Source of the DNA: Paraburkholderia eburnea
GTDB lineage: Bacteria; Pseudomonadota; Gammaproteobacteria; Burkholderiales; Burkholderiaceae
Reading direction: 5' to 3'
Assembly (NCBI RefSeq): GCF_002917095.1
Contig: NZ_PQGA01000004.1
Location: 124,001 to 188,000, forward strand
Length of the DNA: 64,000 nucleotides
How positions within the stretch are numbered: the stretch's first letter is position 1; each line of letters begins with the position of its first letter. Of the stretch, positions 45,061-54,412 are shown piece after piece. The notes beneath the pieces are model-generated. The model was not told where the DNA came from. It worked only from the letters and a program-made list of their open reading frames with translations, and ran no database searches. A program made the position numbers and the translations under genes.

Positions 45061-45068
45061 CCGGGCGC

Positions 45069-46208
45069 CTAGAAGCGGTGTCTCAAGCCCACGCCGACGA
45101 CGGTTTGCTGGTCGCCCGAGGCAACCGACTGGCCGCTCACGTCCGCTGTCAGGCCCGAGCCGTCGGCGGAAATATGCTGCCAGCTCACCTGCGTGTAGAC
45201 GTCGGTGCGCTTCGAGAGGAAGTAATCCGCCTGCACCGAAACCTCGTGCCAGCTCGGGTGGTGATCGCCGCTCGAAGTCGAGAGCGCGCCCTGCGTGAAG
45301 GTGTACTCGCCCGTCACGCTGAAAGCCGGCGTGAAGTGATACGCGGCGTTCACTTCGTAGTTCGAGAAGCTCGCGCCCTGGCCGTTCTGCGTGAGGCCCA
45401 GACTGTTCGCGCCGTTGATCGTGTCGAGGCCGTCAAGCTGCGTGCGCGTCCACACGAAACCCAAACGCGCGTTGCCCGCCGTCCAGTTCACGCCTGCGCC
45501 GTAGACGCGCTGCTGCGCGGCGATGAAGGTCCGCTCGGTGAGCGTGATCGCGCCGCCCGTGTTGGAACTGCCGCCGTTATTCGCCTGCAGATAACCCGCG
45601 GCGAAGACCAGCGGACCCGTCTGGTACTGTGCGCCGAAGCTGTAGACGCGGTTATCGTCGAAGCCGCCCGCCTCGTTGGAGAAGCCGTACAGCGTGCCGA
45701 ACTGGATACCGTGGTAGTCCGCGCTGGCGAACTTCACCGCGTTGTTCACGCGGAACGAGTTGTTGAGGTTGTCGTTGTCGTACGGGTGGGCGCTCAGGTT
45801 GTTGCCGCCAGGATGCACGCCCGTGAAGCTCAGCGGCGCGAGATAGTCGACGACCGAATCGTACTGGCGTCCAAACGTCAGCGTGCCGTACCGCGTGCTG
45901 GTCAGCCCGACCCAGGACTGGAAGCCGAACAGGCGGCCACCCTGGCGCATCGTGCCGTTCATCACCGAAAAGCCGTTTTCGAGTTCGAAGATCGCGGCCG
46001 TGCCGCCGCCGAGATCCTCACGGCCCTTGATGCCCCAGTGACTGCCCGTCACATCGCCGCTGCCGGCCTGGTACGACTTCGCGCCGCCGGCATTGCTGTT
46101 GAAGGCAAGGCCCGCGTCGATGAGGCCGTACAGCGTCACGCTGTTCTGCGCATGTGCGCCGCACGCCCATGCGGCCGCCCACGCGGCGACCAGGAAAGTC
46201 TTCTTCAT
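45069..46208 (-). CDS. Outer-membrane general porin (second copy in window)
   Basis: The 379-residue precursor has a signal peptide (MKKTFLVAAWAAAWACGAHAQ, about 21 residues). The mature start NSVTLYGLIDAGL, the GSHWGIKGREDLGGG and LFGFQSWVGLTS segments and the terminal LRHRF are those of Burkholderia trimeric porins. It is a diverged paralogue of the porin at 10498. The ATG at 46208 was chosen from the signal peptide; the upstream frame is not porin-like. The 143-bp gap before it must hold its promoter. It is not obviously linked to the adjacent iron or nitrate genes. Confidence 0.92.
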   Translation of the reverse strand: MKKTFLVAAWAAAWACGAHAQNSVTLYGLIDAGLAFNSNAGGAKSYQAGSGDVTGSHWGIKGREDLGGGTAAIFELENGFSVMNGTMRQGGRLFGFQSWVGLTSTRYGTLTFGRQYDSVVDYLAPLSFTGVHPGGNNLSAHPYDNDNLNNSFRVNNAVKFASADYHGIQFGTLYGFSNEAGGFDDNRVYSFGAQYQTGPLVFAAGYLQANNGGSSNTGGAITLTERTFIAAQQRVYGAGVNWTAGNARLGFVWTRTQLDGLDTINGANSLGLTQNGQGASFSNYEVNAAYHFTPAFSVTGEYTFTQGALSTSSGDHHPSWHEVSVQADYFLSKRTDVYTQVSWQHISADGSGLTADVSGQSVASGDQQTVVGVGLRHRF

Positions 46209-46351
46209 GGTTCCCTGTTTGATTCGTCTAATTTCGAGTTGTTTTGGCGTCACGCGGACGTGCGCGGGCGCACAACGCGCGCGCGGGGCGCGGCGTCGTG
46301 TTCCCGGCGCTGCCGGTACGTAACGGATTAAACGGGCGTGGCTGGGACGCG

Positions 46352-47179
46352 CTACTGGCGGCTGGCTGGACCCTTCCGATCGGCGAGACCGTCGATCAGA
46401 ACCTGATGGAAGCCGCGCGAGCATGGCTCGATGCGCGCGCGGACTCCGAATACCTCGGCGAGGCTCGCGGGCGTCACGACTTCGGCGGGGATGCCGAAGT
46501 GCGCGATGCGCCCGTCGTGCAGCAGCATGGCGCGATCGCAAGCGCGCAATGCCGCGTTGATGTCGTGCAACACGACGACGGTAGCGATGCCGCGCTCGCG
46601 CGTCACCTCGCGCAGCACCGCCATCACCTGATACTGATGATTGAGGTCGAGCGCCGACAGCGGTTCGTCGAGCAGCAAGACCTGCGGCTCGCGCACCAGC
46701 GCCTGGGCGATGCCCACCAGTTGACGCTGGCCGCCGGACAACTCGTCGAGCGAACGGTTCGCAAGCGCGCCGATGTCGAGGCGTTCGAGCGCATCGTGCG
46801 CCGCCGCCAGCACCTGCGCGCTCGTGTGGGAGCGCAGCGCGGGGTCGCGCCCGGCCCGCGCGGCCACCAGCACCGATTCGAGCACCTGCAGGCGCACCCC
46901 GGCGGGCAAGGCCTGCGGCAGATAGACGACGCTATGCGAGCGCGCACTCGCCACCCCAAGAGCGAGCGGCGCGCCGTCGAGCGTAAGCGTTCCCGCGCTG
47001 GGTTTCGCGAGGCCCGCGAGCGTGCGCAGCAGCGTGGACTTGCCGCTGCCGTTCGGGCCGAGCAGCGCCGTGATTTCGCCGCGCGGCAAGGGGCCTGCGC
47101 TCAGCTCGCGCAGCACGTCGCGCCGGCCGTAGCGCACGCCCAGATCGTGAATCGACAGTCCAGTCGAAGCGAGCGTCAT
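46352..47179 (-). CDS. ABC transporter ATPase (FecE/siderophore type)
   Basis: This 275-residue ATPase has Walker A GPNGSGKST (41-49), signature LSGGQRQ (147-153), Walker B VLLLDEPLSALD (167-178) and the H-loop VVLHDINAALR. These are typical of FepC/FecE-like importers of iron-siderophore or cobalamin-type substrates. It overlaps the permease gene by 4 bases and is the last gene of the three-gene operon. Confidence 0.92.
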   Translation of the reverse strand: MTLASTGLSIHDLGVRYGRRDVLRELSAGPLPRGEITALLGPNGSGKSTLLRTLAGLAKPSAGTLTLDGAPLALGVASARSHSVVYLPQALPAGVRLQVLESVLVAARAGRDPALRSHTSAQVLAAAHDALERLDIGALANRSLDELSGGQRQLVGIAQALVREPQVLLLDEPLSALDLNHQYQVMAVLREVTRERGIATVVVLHDINAALRACDRAMLLHDGRIAHFGIPAEVVTPASLAEVFGVRARIEPCSRGFHQVLIDGLADRKGPASRQ

Positions 47180-48291
47180 TGCGCCGTCCCCTGCGATCGC
47201 ACGACGATGCCGAGAAACAGCGGAATCCCCACGAGCGCCGTGACGATCCCCACCGGGATCAGCACGCCCGGCACGATCAGCTTCGACGCGATCGACGCGA
47301 GCGACAGCATCAGCGCGCCCAGCAGCAGGCTGCCCGGCAGATAGAAGCGATGGTCCTCGCCGAACAGCGTGCGCGCGAGATGCGGCGCGATCAGCCCGAC
47401 AAAGCCAATGGTGCCCACGAACGACACCGCCAGCGCCGAGAGCACCGCCACGCGCAGCAGCGTGGTCAGACGCAGGCGCTTGATGTCGATGCCGAAGCTC
47501 GCCGCGCGGTCTTCGCCCAGCCGCAGCGCCGTGAGCGCCCACGCGTTCTTCATCGACAGGGGCAAGGCAATGGCAAGCGCCGCCACGAGCACGCCGATTT
47601 TGGTCCAGTCGGCGCGAGCGAGCGAGCCGAGCGTCCAGAACACGAGACCCTGCAGCGCGTCGGCGGACGCGACGAACTGCATCAGCTCGGTCAGCGCATG
47701 AAACGAGAACACCAGCGCGATGCCCATCAGCACGACGCCCGCCGTGCTCATGCCGCGCCAGCGCGCGACGAGGTCGAGCGTGAGCGCGGATGCGAACGCG
47801 AACACGAAGGCATTGGCCGAGACCACCCACGTCTGCGCCACGCCCGGAATCGCCAGATCGAGCACGATCGCGAGCGACGCACCGAACGCGGCCGCCGCCG
47901 ATACGCCCAGCGTATAAGGGCTGGCGAGCGGGTTGTTGAGGATGGTCTGCATCTCCGCGCCCGACAGGCCGAGCGACGCGCCCACCGCGAGCGCCATCAC
48001 CGCGTAGGGCAAGCGGATCTGCCAGACGATCACGACATCGGCGGGATCGGCGTGCGCGCGGTCGAACAGCGTATGCACGAGCGTCGCGAGCGGCAGGCCC
48101 GACGGCCCCGAACTCGCGTCGATCAGGAGCGAGCCCGCGATGAGCACCGCCACCGCCACGAGCAGCAGCGCGCGCCGCCGCGTGAGGCGCGCGTAGGCGC
48201 GCATCTGCGCCTGCGCGGCTTGCGCGCTGGCGTTCGCGTCCGCCTCGGCTGCGCGCCAGCCGGCCCCGGCTGGCACACGCATGTCGTTCAT
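47176..48291 (-). CDS. ABC transporter permease (FecCD family)
   Basis: This 371-residue polytopic protein has about ten helices. It shows the FecCD marks RLPYAVMALAVGASLGLSGAEMQTILNNPLASPYTLG (near 115-150) and GFVGLIAPHLARTLFGEDHR (near 288). It is the channel for import of an iron-siderophore-type complex. The ATG at 48291 starts MNDMRV; a longer frame overlaps the upstream gene more deeply and is not permease-like. It overlaps its neighbours by about 4 bases on each side. Confidence 0.92.
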   Translation of the reverse strand: MNDMRVPAGAGWRAAEADANASAQAAQAQMRAYARLTRRRALLLVAVAVLIAGSLLIDASSGPSGLPLATLVHTLFDRAHADPADVVIVWQIRLPYAVMALAVGASLGLSGAEMQTILNNPLASPYTLGVSAAAAFGASLAIVLDLAIPGVAQTWVVSANAFVFAFASALTLDLVARWRGMSTAGVVLMGIALVFSFHALTELMQFVASADALQGLVFWTLGSLARADWTKIGVLVAALAIALPLSMKNAWALTALRLGEDRAASFGIDIKRLRLTTLLRVAVLSALAVSFVGTIGFVGLIAPHLARTLFGEDHRFYLPGSLLLGALMLSLASIASKLIVPGVLIPVGIVTALVGIPLFLGIVVRSQGTAQ

Positions 48292-49526
48292 CGCGCGGCC
48301 TCTTTCTGCGCGCCGTTCTGCGGCAACGGCGCATCGACCCATTCGGTGCCGCTATCCGGCACGGCAAGGAAGCGTCGATACAGCTCGTCCTGGGTCGCCT
48401 GCACGTTGAGCGACTTGAATTGCTGCGGATAGAACCACTTCGCGAACGCTTCGATCGCGACGATGTTGTAGGGCGAGTCGTAGTAGTTGTGCGAGATGCC
48501 GTGCACGCGCCCATCGTGAATCGCCTTGATGGTGTCGAAGCCCGGCCGCGCGACCAGTTGTGCGAGGCTCGCCTGCGCGTCGTGCCCGCTCGTGAGCGCG
48601 CCCACGCGCAGCGACGCGAGACCCGGCTTGGTGCGGCTGCCCGTGGCGATATAGACGTCGGGCTGCGACGCGATCACCTGCTCCATGCTGATGTCGCCCA
48701 GCACGCCCGGCAGCAGACCGGCGGCGATATTGCGCCCGCCCGCCGCATCGACGAACTCGCCGAAGTTGCCCTTGCCCGCCGTGTGGCAGCAGCCGGCATC
48801 CCAGACGCCCGCGAGCATATCGACGAACACCTTCGGGCGCTGGTTCCCGGGAATCGTCTTGACGACGCTCTCGACCGCCGCGAGATGCTGCTGATAGAAC
48901 TGGGTGTAGGCATCGGCCTGCGCCTCGCGATGCAGCACTTCGCCCAGCAACTTGATGCTCGGCAGCGTGTTCTGCAGCGGGTGGACGCGGAAATCGATGA
49001 ACACCACCGTCGTGCCGGTCGCTTCCAGTTGCTTCACGAGCGCGTTGTAGCGGCTCGGGCCGTGGCCCGCGATGCTGAAGATCGCGACATCGGGCTTGAG
49101 CGCGAGCGCTTTCTCGTCGCTGATGCTGTCTTCCGTGGCCTTGCCGATCAGCGGGATCGTGCGGATCTCGGGGAACTTGCGCGCATAAGCGTCGTAGGTC
49201 TGCGGGTCCATCGTCGGCAAATCGCCCTGCCAGCCGACGATGCGCGCGAGCGGCTTCTGCCCTTCGAGCAGCGCGACAGCGGACAGCAGGCGGCTCTCGC
49301 CCAGCAGGATGCGGCGCGGATTGGCCGGAATCTTCACGGTGCGGCCCGCAAGGTCCGTCACCGTGAGCGGAGCGGTCGCGGCTGCGGCCGACGTGGCAAC
49401 ATTCGCGGCGGCTGCGGCGGGCGCGGCGGCGTGGGCGGCCACCGAAGCAGCGGCGGCAGCAGCGAAAACGACCCCGCCGGCAACGGCGGCACGCGTGAAG
49501 CGGGAAGAGAAGCGGGCCATCGGCAT
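48288..49526 (-). CDS. Periplasmic substrate-binding protein of iron-type ABC importer
   Basis: This 412-residue precursor has an Ala-rich signal/N-terminal region (residues 1 to about 50). A class III binding-protein fold follows (VTDLAGRTVKIPANPRRILLGE, then LKPDVAIFS and KVFVDMLAGVWDAGCC). The ligand is not readable; an iron chelate is favoured by the FecCD/FecE partners and the Fur-like box upstream. The unusual CC pair in DAGCCHTAGKGN (near 250) is notable. The start is ATG at 49526 or 49520, both without a clear ribosome site. It is the first gene of the operon. Confidence 0.85.
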   Translation of the reverse strand: MPMARFSSRFTRAAVAGGVVFAAAAAASVAAHAAAPAAAAANVATSAAAATAPLTVTDLAGRTVKIPANPRRILLGESRLLSAVALLEGQKPLARIVGWQGDLPTMDPQTYDAYARKFPEIRTIPLIGKATEDSISDEKALALKPDVAIFSIAGHGPSRYNALVKQLEATGTTVVFIDFRVHPLQNTLPSIKLLGEVLHREAQADAYTQFYQQHLAAVESVVKTIPGNQRPKVFVDMLAGVWDAGCCHTAGKGNFGEFVDAAGGRNIAAGLLPGVLGDISMEQVIASQPDVYIATGSRTKPGLASLRVGALTSGHDAQASLAQLVARPGFDTIKAIHDGRVHGISHNYYDSPYNIVAIEAFAKWFYPQQFKSLNVQATQDELYRRFLAVPDSGTEWVDAPLPQNGAQKEAAR

Positions 49527-49539
49527 GATAGAATTTATA

Positions 49540-49558
49540 AATGAGAACGATTGCTATT
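49540..49558. promoter_or_regulatory. Fur-like box upstream of the iron-type ABC operon
   Basis: AATGAGAACGATTGCTATT matches about 10 of 19 positions of the Fur consensus GATAATGATAATCATTATC. It lies 14 bases upstream of the first gene, overlapping a -10-like TATAAATT on the minus strand, where a repressor would block transcription. The divergent response-regulator gene starts 150 bp away. Confidence 0.5.
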
Positions 49559-49705
49559 CGCGACCCACACTTTAGCGGCGCGATGTAATGGCAATGTGTT
49601 GAGAAGCGGTCCTTTTGTAATGGAATGTGTTGGCGCGGGCCAAGGCAGGCGCAGTTTCAGCCGTTTCTGTAGTTCCTGTAGTTCCAATAGCCGCACGAAC
49701 CCACG

Positions 49706-50482
49706 ATGGACCACATCCTCGTCGTTGACGACGACCCCAATATCCGCCAGCTCCTGCGCGACTATCTGCGCGAAATGGGTTATGAGGCGAGCGCCGCCAG
49801 CAACGGCGCGCAGATGAAGCAGATCCTGCGGCAGACGCGCGTCGATCTGATCGTGCTCGACCTGATGCTCGACGGCGAAGACGGCCTCGACCTCACGCGC
49901 GATCTGCGCCGCGAGAACACCGTGCCGATCATCATGTTGTCGGCGCGCGGCGGCCTGCTCGACCGCATCCTGGGTCTGGAGATGGGCGCCGACGACTATC
50001 TGCCCAAGCCCTTCGATCCGCGCGAGCTGGTCGCCAAGATCAAGGTGGTGCTGCGGCGCACGCGCGCCGTGCCCGAAGCCGTAGCCGGGACGGCAGGCGC
50101 AAATGGCATAAGCGGCACAAGCGGTATAAGCGGCACGCAGAAACACCACGCGGACGCCAGCGCCTTCGTCACCTTCGCGGGCTGGCGTCTGGACACGCGC
50201 ATGAAGCAGATGCTCTCGCCCGAAGGCGTGGTGGTGTCGCTCGGCGGCTCGGATTACCGCACGCTGCGCACGTTGCTCGACCACCCGAACCGGCCGCTCA
50301 CGCGCGAATATCTGCTCGACCAGGTGTTCGACAAGGGGCACACGCCGCTCGACCGCTCCATCGACGTGTGCGTGAGCCGCTTGCGGCATCACCTCAAGGA
50401 TTCGGCACGCAATGCCGCGCTGATCCGCACCGTGCGCAACGAGGGCTACATGCTGGTGGCCAACGTCGCCTACGAAGCGTGA
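49706..50482 (+). CDS. OmpR-family response regulator
   Basis: This 258-residue regulator has a receiver domain (acid pocket D8-D10, phospho-acceptor D52 in VLDLMLDGEDG, then MLSARGG and PKPFDPRE). A Gly/Ser/Thr-rich linker (GISGTSGISGT, near 133-143, coded by near-repeats) and a C-terminal winged-helix DNA-binding domain (about 155-258, ending VRNEGYMLVANV) follow. It is followed two bases later by its sensor kinase gene. The signal sensed is unknown; its place between an iron-type importer and a TonB receptor invites, but does not prove, a metal or envelope role. Confidence 0.92.
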   Translation: MDHILVVDDDPNIRQLLRDYLREMGYEASAASNGAQMKQILRQTRVDLIVLDLMLDGEDGLDLTRDLRRENTVPIIMLSARGGLLDRILGLEMGADDYLPKPFDPRELVAKIKVVLRRTRAVPEAVAGTAGANGISGTSGISGTQKHHADASAFVTFAGWRLDTRMKQMLSPEGVVVSLGGSDYRTLRTLLDHPNRPLTREYLLDQVFDKGHTPLDRSIDVCVSRLRHHLKDSARNAALIRTVRNEGYMLVANVAYEA

Positions 50483-50484
50483 CG

Positions 50485-51981
50485 ATGGTGCGCGTCAACG
50501 CCTGCCTGCGCCGCTGGTCCCGATTGCGCCGCTTGCGCCGGCTCGTGTGGCCCGACACGTTGTTCGGCCGCCTCGTGCTGGTGCTCGCGGCGGGCCTGTT
50601 CGCGGGCCAGTTGCTCACCAGCACGATCTGGTTCGATACGCACGACAACCGCACGCTGGAGATCCCCGCGCGCCTGTTCGCGAGCCGTCTGGCCGATACC
50701 GTGCGCCTGCTCCAGCGCGCGCCCGACGAAGCCACGCGCGACGTGATCCTCGATGAATTGAGCGACGCGCGTTATACGCTGCGATGGATTGCGGGCGTGC
50801 CATCCGTGCCGCCGCCCCCGCCCTCATCCGGCACGCCGCCCTCGCTCACATTGCGCGCCACCAGCGAACTGATCTCCGGCGTGATCCAGAAGCGGCTTGG
50901 CGAACCCATCGACGTGCGTCTGATCGATGCACAATTGCGCGACGACGCCGGGCATCATCGCGGCATCCTGAGCCTGTTCGATTCACGGATGCCCACGGGC
51001 GACTTTCATGCCTTCCTGAACGTGCCGGGCCAGGGCTGGCTCGAAGTGCATTCGAACGAAGGCCAGGCCGGCATGCATTCCGAGCGCGGCGCGCTTGTGC
51101 TCGACTATCTGCTGCGGATTTATCTGCTGCGCTTTGCCGCCGTGTGCGCCATTGCCTTCGTCGCGGTGCGCTTCGCGCTCGCGCCGCTGCGCCAGCTCAC
51201 GCGCGCCGCCCAGGCGCTGGGCCGCAATATCCATCGCGCGCCGCTGCCAGAAAGCGGGCCTCTGGAAGTGCGCGGCGCGGCGCAGTCCTTCAACGCGATG
51301 CAGCAGCAACTAATCGATCATTTGACGGAGCGTTCGCGCTTTCTCGCCGCCGTCTCGCACGACCTGCGCTCGCCCCTGACGCGGCTGCGCCTGCGCGCCG
51401 AAATGCTGCCCGACCCGGCATGGCGCGAGCGTCTGCGCGGCGACCTCGACGACATGGAAGCGATGGTGCGCGCGACGCTCGACGTCGTGCAGGGCGTGGA
51501 GATCACCGAAGCGCGCCAGAAGATCGATCTCGACTCAATGCTCGAAGGCCTCGTCGAAGATGCCCGCGAAGCGGGCCACATCGCCAGCGTGACGGGCAGC
51601 ACACGCGCACCGGTAAAAGGCTTCGCGCGCAACCTCAAGCGCTGTTTGCAAAACCTCGTGAACAACGCGATCCGCTACGGCGGCGAAGCGCGCATCAGCG
51701 TCCACGACGATGGCGCCCAGGTGCATGTATGCGTGAGCGACAACGGCCCTGGCATTGCCGATGCGGCGCTGCGCGAGCGCGTATTCGAGCCGTATTTCCG
51801 CATCGCCATTCATCACGGTGAAGAAAACGATGAAGAAAAGAGCGGCGGCACCGGCCTGGGCCTCACGATCGCGCGCAGCATCGCCACCGCCCACGGCGGC
51901 ACGCTCACGCTGCGCAATCGTGAGGAAGCCGGCCGCATCGCCGGACTCGACGCCGAACTGATCCTGCCGCGCGACGATTGA
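50485..51981 (+). CDS. Sensor histidine kinase (EnvZ-like)
   Basis: This 498-residue inner-membrane kinase has TM1 near residues 25-45, a periplasmic domain (about 46-205) with a Pro-rich insert (PPPPPSSGTPP near 110) and TM2 near 210-230. A HAMP segment, the phospho-acceptor H292 in VSHDLRSPLTRLRLR and an ATPase domain (N box NLVNNAIRYGG, G1 DNGPGIAD, G2 GTGLGLTIA) follow. The ATG at 50485 lies two bases after the response-regulator stop. Its 3' end converges on the TonB receptor gene with only 19 bp between. Confidence 0.92.
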   Translation: MVRVNACLRRWSRLRRLRRLVWPDTLFGRLVLVLAAGLFAGQLLTSTIWFDTHDNRTLEIPARLFASRLADTVRLLQRAPDEATRDVILDELSDARYTLRWIAGVPSVPPPPPSSGTPPSLTLRATSELISGVIQKRLGEPIDVRLIDAQLRDDAGHHRGILSLFDSRMPTGDFHAFLNVPGQGWLEVHSNEGQAGMHSERGALVLDYLLRIYLLRFAAVCAIAFVAVRFALAPLRQLTRAAQALGRNIHRAPLPESGPLEVRGAAQSFNAMQQQLIDHLTERSRFLAAVSHDLRSPLTRLRLRAEMLPDPAWRERLRGDLDDMEAMVRATLDVVQGVEITEARQKIDLDSMLEGLVEDAREAGHIASVTGSTRAPVKGFARNLKRCLQNLVNNAIRYGGEARISVHDDGAQVHVCVSDNGPGIADAALRERVFEPYFRIAIHHGEENDEEKSGGTGLGLTIARSIATAHGGTLTLRNREEAGRIAGLDAELILPRDD

Positions 51982-52000
51982 ATGGCCAGCTTATCCGCGC

Positions 52001-54412
52001 TTAAAACACGTAACGCGCCCGCAGATAATAAAAACCGCCGTCGATGCCAATCGGCGATGTCGTCGTGTCGTACACCGCACCCGCATATTGCGCGGCCAGC
52101 GGCAGCTTGTTGGGATACGCGTTAAACAGATTGCGCGCGCCGAGCGCCACGTTGAAATGCTTCGTGACGCTGTAGCGCGCCTCGATATCGGTGGTGTATT
52201 CGGCTTTGTTGGTGAAGGGAATAAAGACCGTCACCGATCCCGCATTCGGCCCCGTGCGATACGACTCCTGCGCGGACGTGCTGCCATAGCGCGTCTCATG
52301 CAGCGAGAGACCCCATTTGCCGTAATTCCACACGCCGCCCAGAATGATTTTGTTCTTCGGCGTGCCCGTCGTCAGATAGGCGATCTGCTGCGCGTTCAAC
52401 AAGGGCTTGCCATTTGCGCCCGCTGCCACGCGCGTCAGCGAAGTCGTGTTGAAGTTCACGCCCAGATCCCAGTCGATACTGCCGTACTGGCCCAGATACG
52501 TGCGATAGGTCGCGGCCAGATCGAGACCGCGTGTGCGCGTGTTCGCGCCATTGGTGAAGTAGCTCGCCGATATCGCCGAAGCGGGAATGCCCAATGGCGT
52601 CGAAAAACCCGCCAGCCCGATCGCACCGATGGCCGCCGCCCCCGCCTGCGAGCCGCCTTCGACGATGCGGTCGCGAATATCGATCTGATACGCGTCGAGC
52701 GTCACGTTGAGATCGCGCGCGGGCGTCAGCACGAGACCGACGTTATAGCTCGTCGATTTTTCCGGCTTGAGCGGCTGCGCGCCCAGCGCGCGTGCCGCTG
52801 CGGAATTCGCGGCCAGCAAGGCGAACGCGGAAGTGGGTGTCGGGCTGATCGTCGTATAGTATTCCTGAGCAAGCGACGGCGCGCGGAAGCCGGTGCTCAC
52901 GCTGCCGCGCAAGGCGATCCATGGCGTGAAATCGTAGCGCGTGGCGATCTTGCCGTTGGTCGTGTCGCCCACGTCGCTGTAGTGCTCGAAGCGGCCCGCC
53001 AGATCGATGCGCCATTTGCGCGTGATATTCGTCGAGAGATCGATATAGGTGGCCAGCACATTACGCGTGTTGTTGCTCTCGCTCGCGGGCGGCAAGCCGA
53101 CCAGCGCGGGCGTGCCGCCATAAAGATACGAATCCGGCTCGCCCGCGCCCACGGAATAGCCTTCGATACGCTGCTCGACGCCAACCGACACGTTCAGCGG
53201 CGCAGGCAAAAAGCCCAGATTGAATGGCCGCGTGAGATCGAGATTATTGGTCCATTGCGTATCCGACTGGCGGCCGATATAGAACTTCGTGGGCGTTTGC
53301 CCCGTGGCCTGATAAAGGCCGATATTCGCCGACGACGACTGGCTGAAATTGGCGTTATCGCCGCCATAAGTCGAACTCAAATCCCACTTCCAGCCCAGCA
53401 GATCGTCGCCTTTCACGCCGAACGTGACGGAGAAGTCGTTTTCGCTGAGCAGATCCTGCGGCACGAATCCGTTTGGATAGACCGCGGGCAGCACGCTTGC
53501 GCCGCGCACGGTCTGGTAGCTCGCCGCATCGCGGTGCGCGTAGGTGCCGAATCCGTACAACTGCACGCTGTCGCTCAGAAAATAGCCTGCGTTGAAGCCC
53601 ACGACCTGACGCGTACTGGCCGGGTCGCCAATATAGTTGTTGCTGGCTCCGCCCGCCAGTGCGCCTGTATGGGCATATTGTTCGGTGCGGTCGGTGTGAT
53701 TCTCGCGCGTAACTTCGGCGCTCAGATTGAGGAAGCCGCCGGGCCCCAGCGCGAACCCGTAATTCGCCGATGTACTCTGGCGCAGCCCATCGCCCTGATA
53801 AGCCTGTCCCGTGAGGCTTTCGATGTAGCCGCCCTTCGTGTCCGATTTCAGAATGATGTTGATGACCCCGGCGATGGCGTCGGAGCCGTATTGCGCCGCC
53901 GCGCCATCGCGCAGAATTTCCACATGATCGACGGCGCTCACCGGAATCAGGTCGATGTCCACCCCCGTCGAGCCTTGCTGCGGGCCGGGATTGAGCGAGA
54001 TCGTCGCGGTCGAATGACGGCGCTTGCCGTTGACGAGCACCAGCACCTGGTCCGGCGTGAGGCCGTGCAGCGTGAGCGTATCGACGAGCGCGGCCTGCGC
54101 GCCGCCCATCGCCTGGCGCTGGATCGCGGGCGACAGCGACACCAGTGCGTCGCGCAGATCGGCCTGGCCGGTGCTCTGCAATTGCGCGGCGGTGATCACG
54201 TCCACCGGCGTCAGACTGCGCGTGGCCTTCGTGGCGGTGCGTGTGCCCGTCACCACGACACGATCCTGCACCTGCACGTCCTGCTTCGACGACGTTGCGT
54301 CCGTCTGCGCGGAGGAACTGGTGTTTCCAGCGCCGACGTTTTGCGCTTGTGCTGCCCCTGTCCACGCCACTGCAGCGACGGCTATCGACATCGCCCGATA
54401 CGGTGTTCTCAT
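52001..54412 (-). CDS. TonB-dependent outer-membrane receptor
   Basis: The 803-residue precursor has a signal peptide (ending AAQAQN, about 24 residues) and a TonB-box-like RVVVTGTR (near 51). The plug domain follows (STGQADLRDALVSLSPAI, then VEILRDGAAAQYGSDAIAGVINIILK near 175), then a 22-strand barrel ending in LRARYVF. The plug repeat RRHSTATISLNPGPQQGSTGVDIDLIP marks a subfamily of receptors with uncertain ligand. A siderophore or other bulky nutrient is likely. No Fur-like box was found upstream. It may serve the ABC importer at 46352-49526, but the two-component genes lie between. Confidence 0.92.
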   Translation of the reverse strand: MRTPYRAMSIAVAAVAWTGAAQAQNVGAGNTSSSAQTDATSSKQDVQVQDRVVVTGTRTATKATRSLTPVDVITAAQLQSTGQADLRDALVSLSPAIQRQAMGGAQAALVDTLTLHGLTPDQVLVLVNGKRRHSTATISLNPGPQQGSTGVDIDLIPVSAVDHVEILRDGAAAQYGSDAIAGVINIILKSDTKGGYIESLTGQAYQGDGLRQSTSANYGFALGPGGFLNLSAEVTRENHTDRTEQYAHTGALAGGASNNYIGDPASTRQVVGFNAGYFLSDSVQLYGFGTYAHRDAASYQTVRGASVLPAVYPNGFVPQDLLSENDFSVTFGVKGDDLLGWKWDLSSTYGGDNANFSQSSSANIGLYQATGQTPTKFYIGRQSDTQWTNNLDLTRPFNLGFLPAPLNVSVGVEQRIEGYSVGAGEPDSYLYGGTPALVGLPPASESNNTRNVLATYIDLSTNITRKWRIDLAGRFEHYSDVGDTTNGKIATRYDFTPWIALRGSVSTGFRAPSLAQEYYTTISPTPTSAFALLAANSAAARALGAQPLKPEKSTSYNVGLVLTPARDLNVTLDAYQIDIRDRIVEGGSQAGAAAIGAIGLAGFSTPLGIPASAISASYFTNGANTRTRGLDLAATYRTYLGQYGSIDWDLGVNFNTTSLTRVAAGANGKPLLNAQQIAYLTTGTPKNKIILGGVWNYGKWGLSLHETRYGSTSAQESYRTGPNAGSVTVFIPFTNKAEYTTDIEARYSVTKHFNVALGARNLFNAYPNKLPLAAQYAGAVYDTTTSPIGIDGGFYYLRARYVF

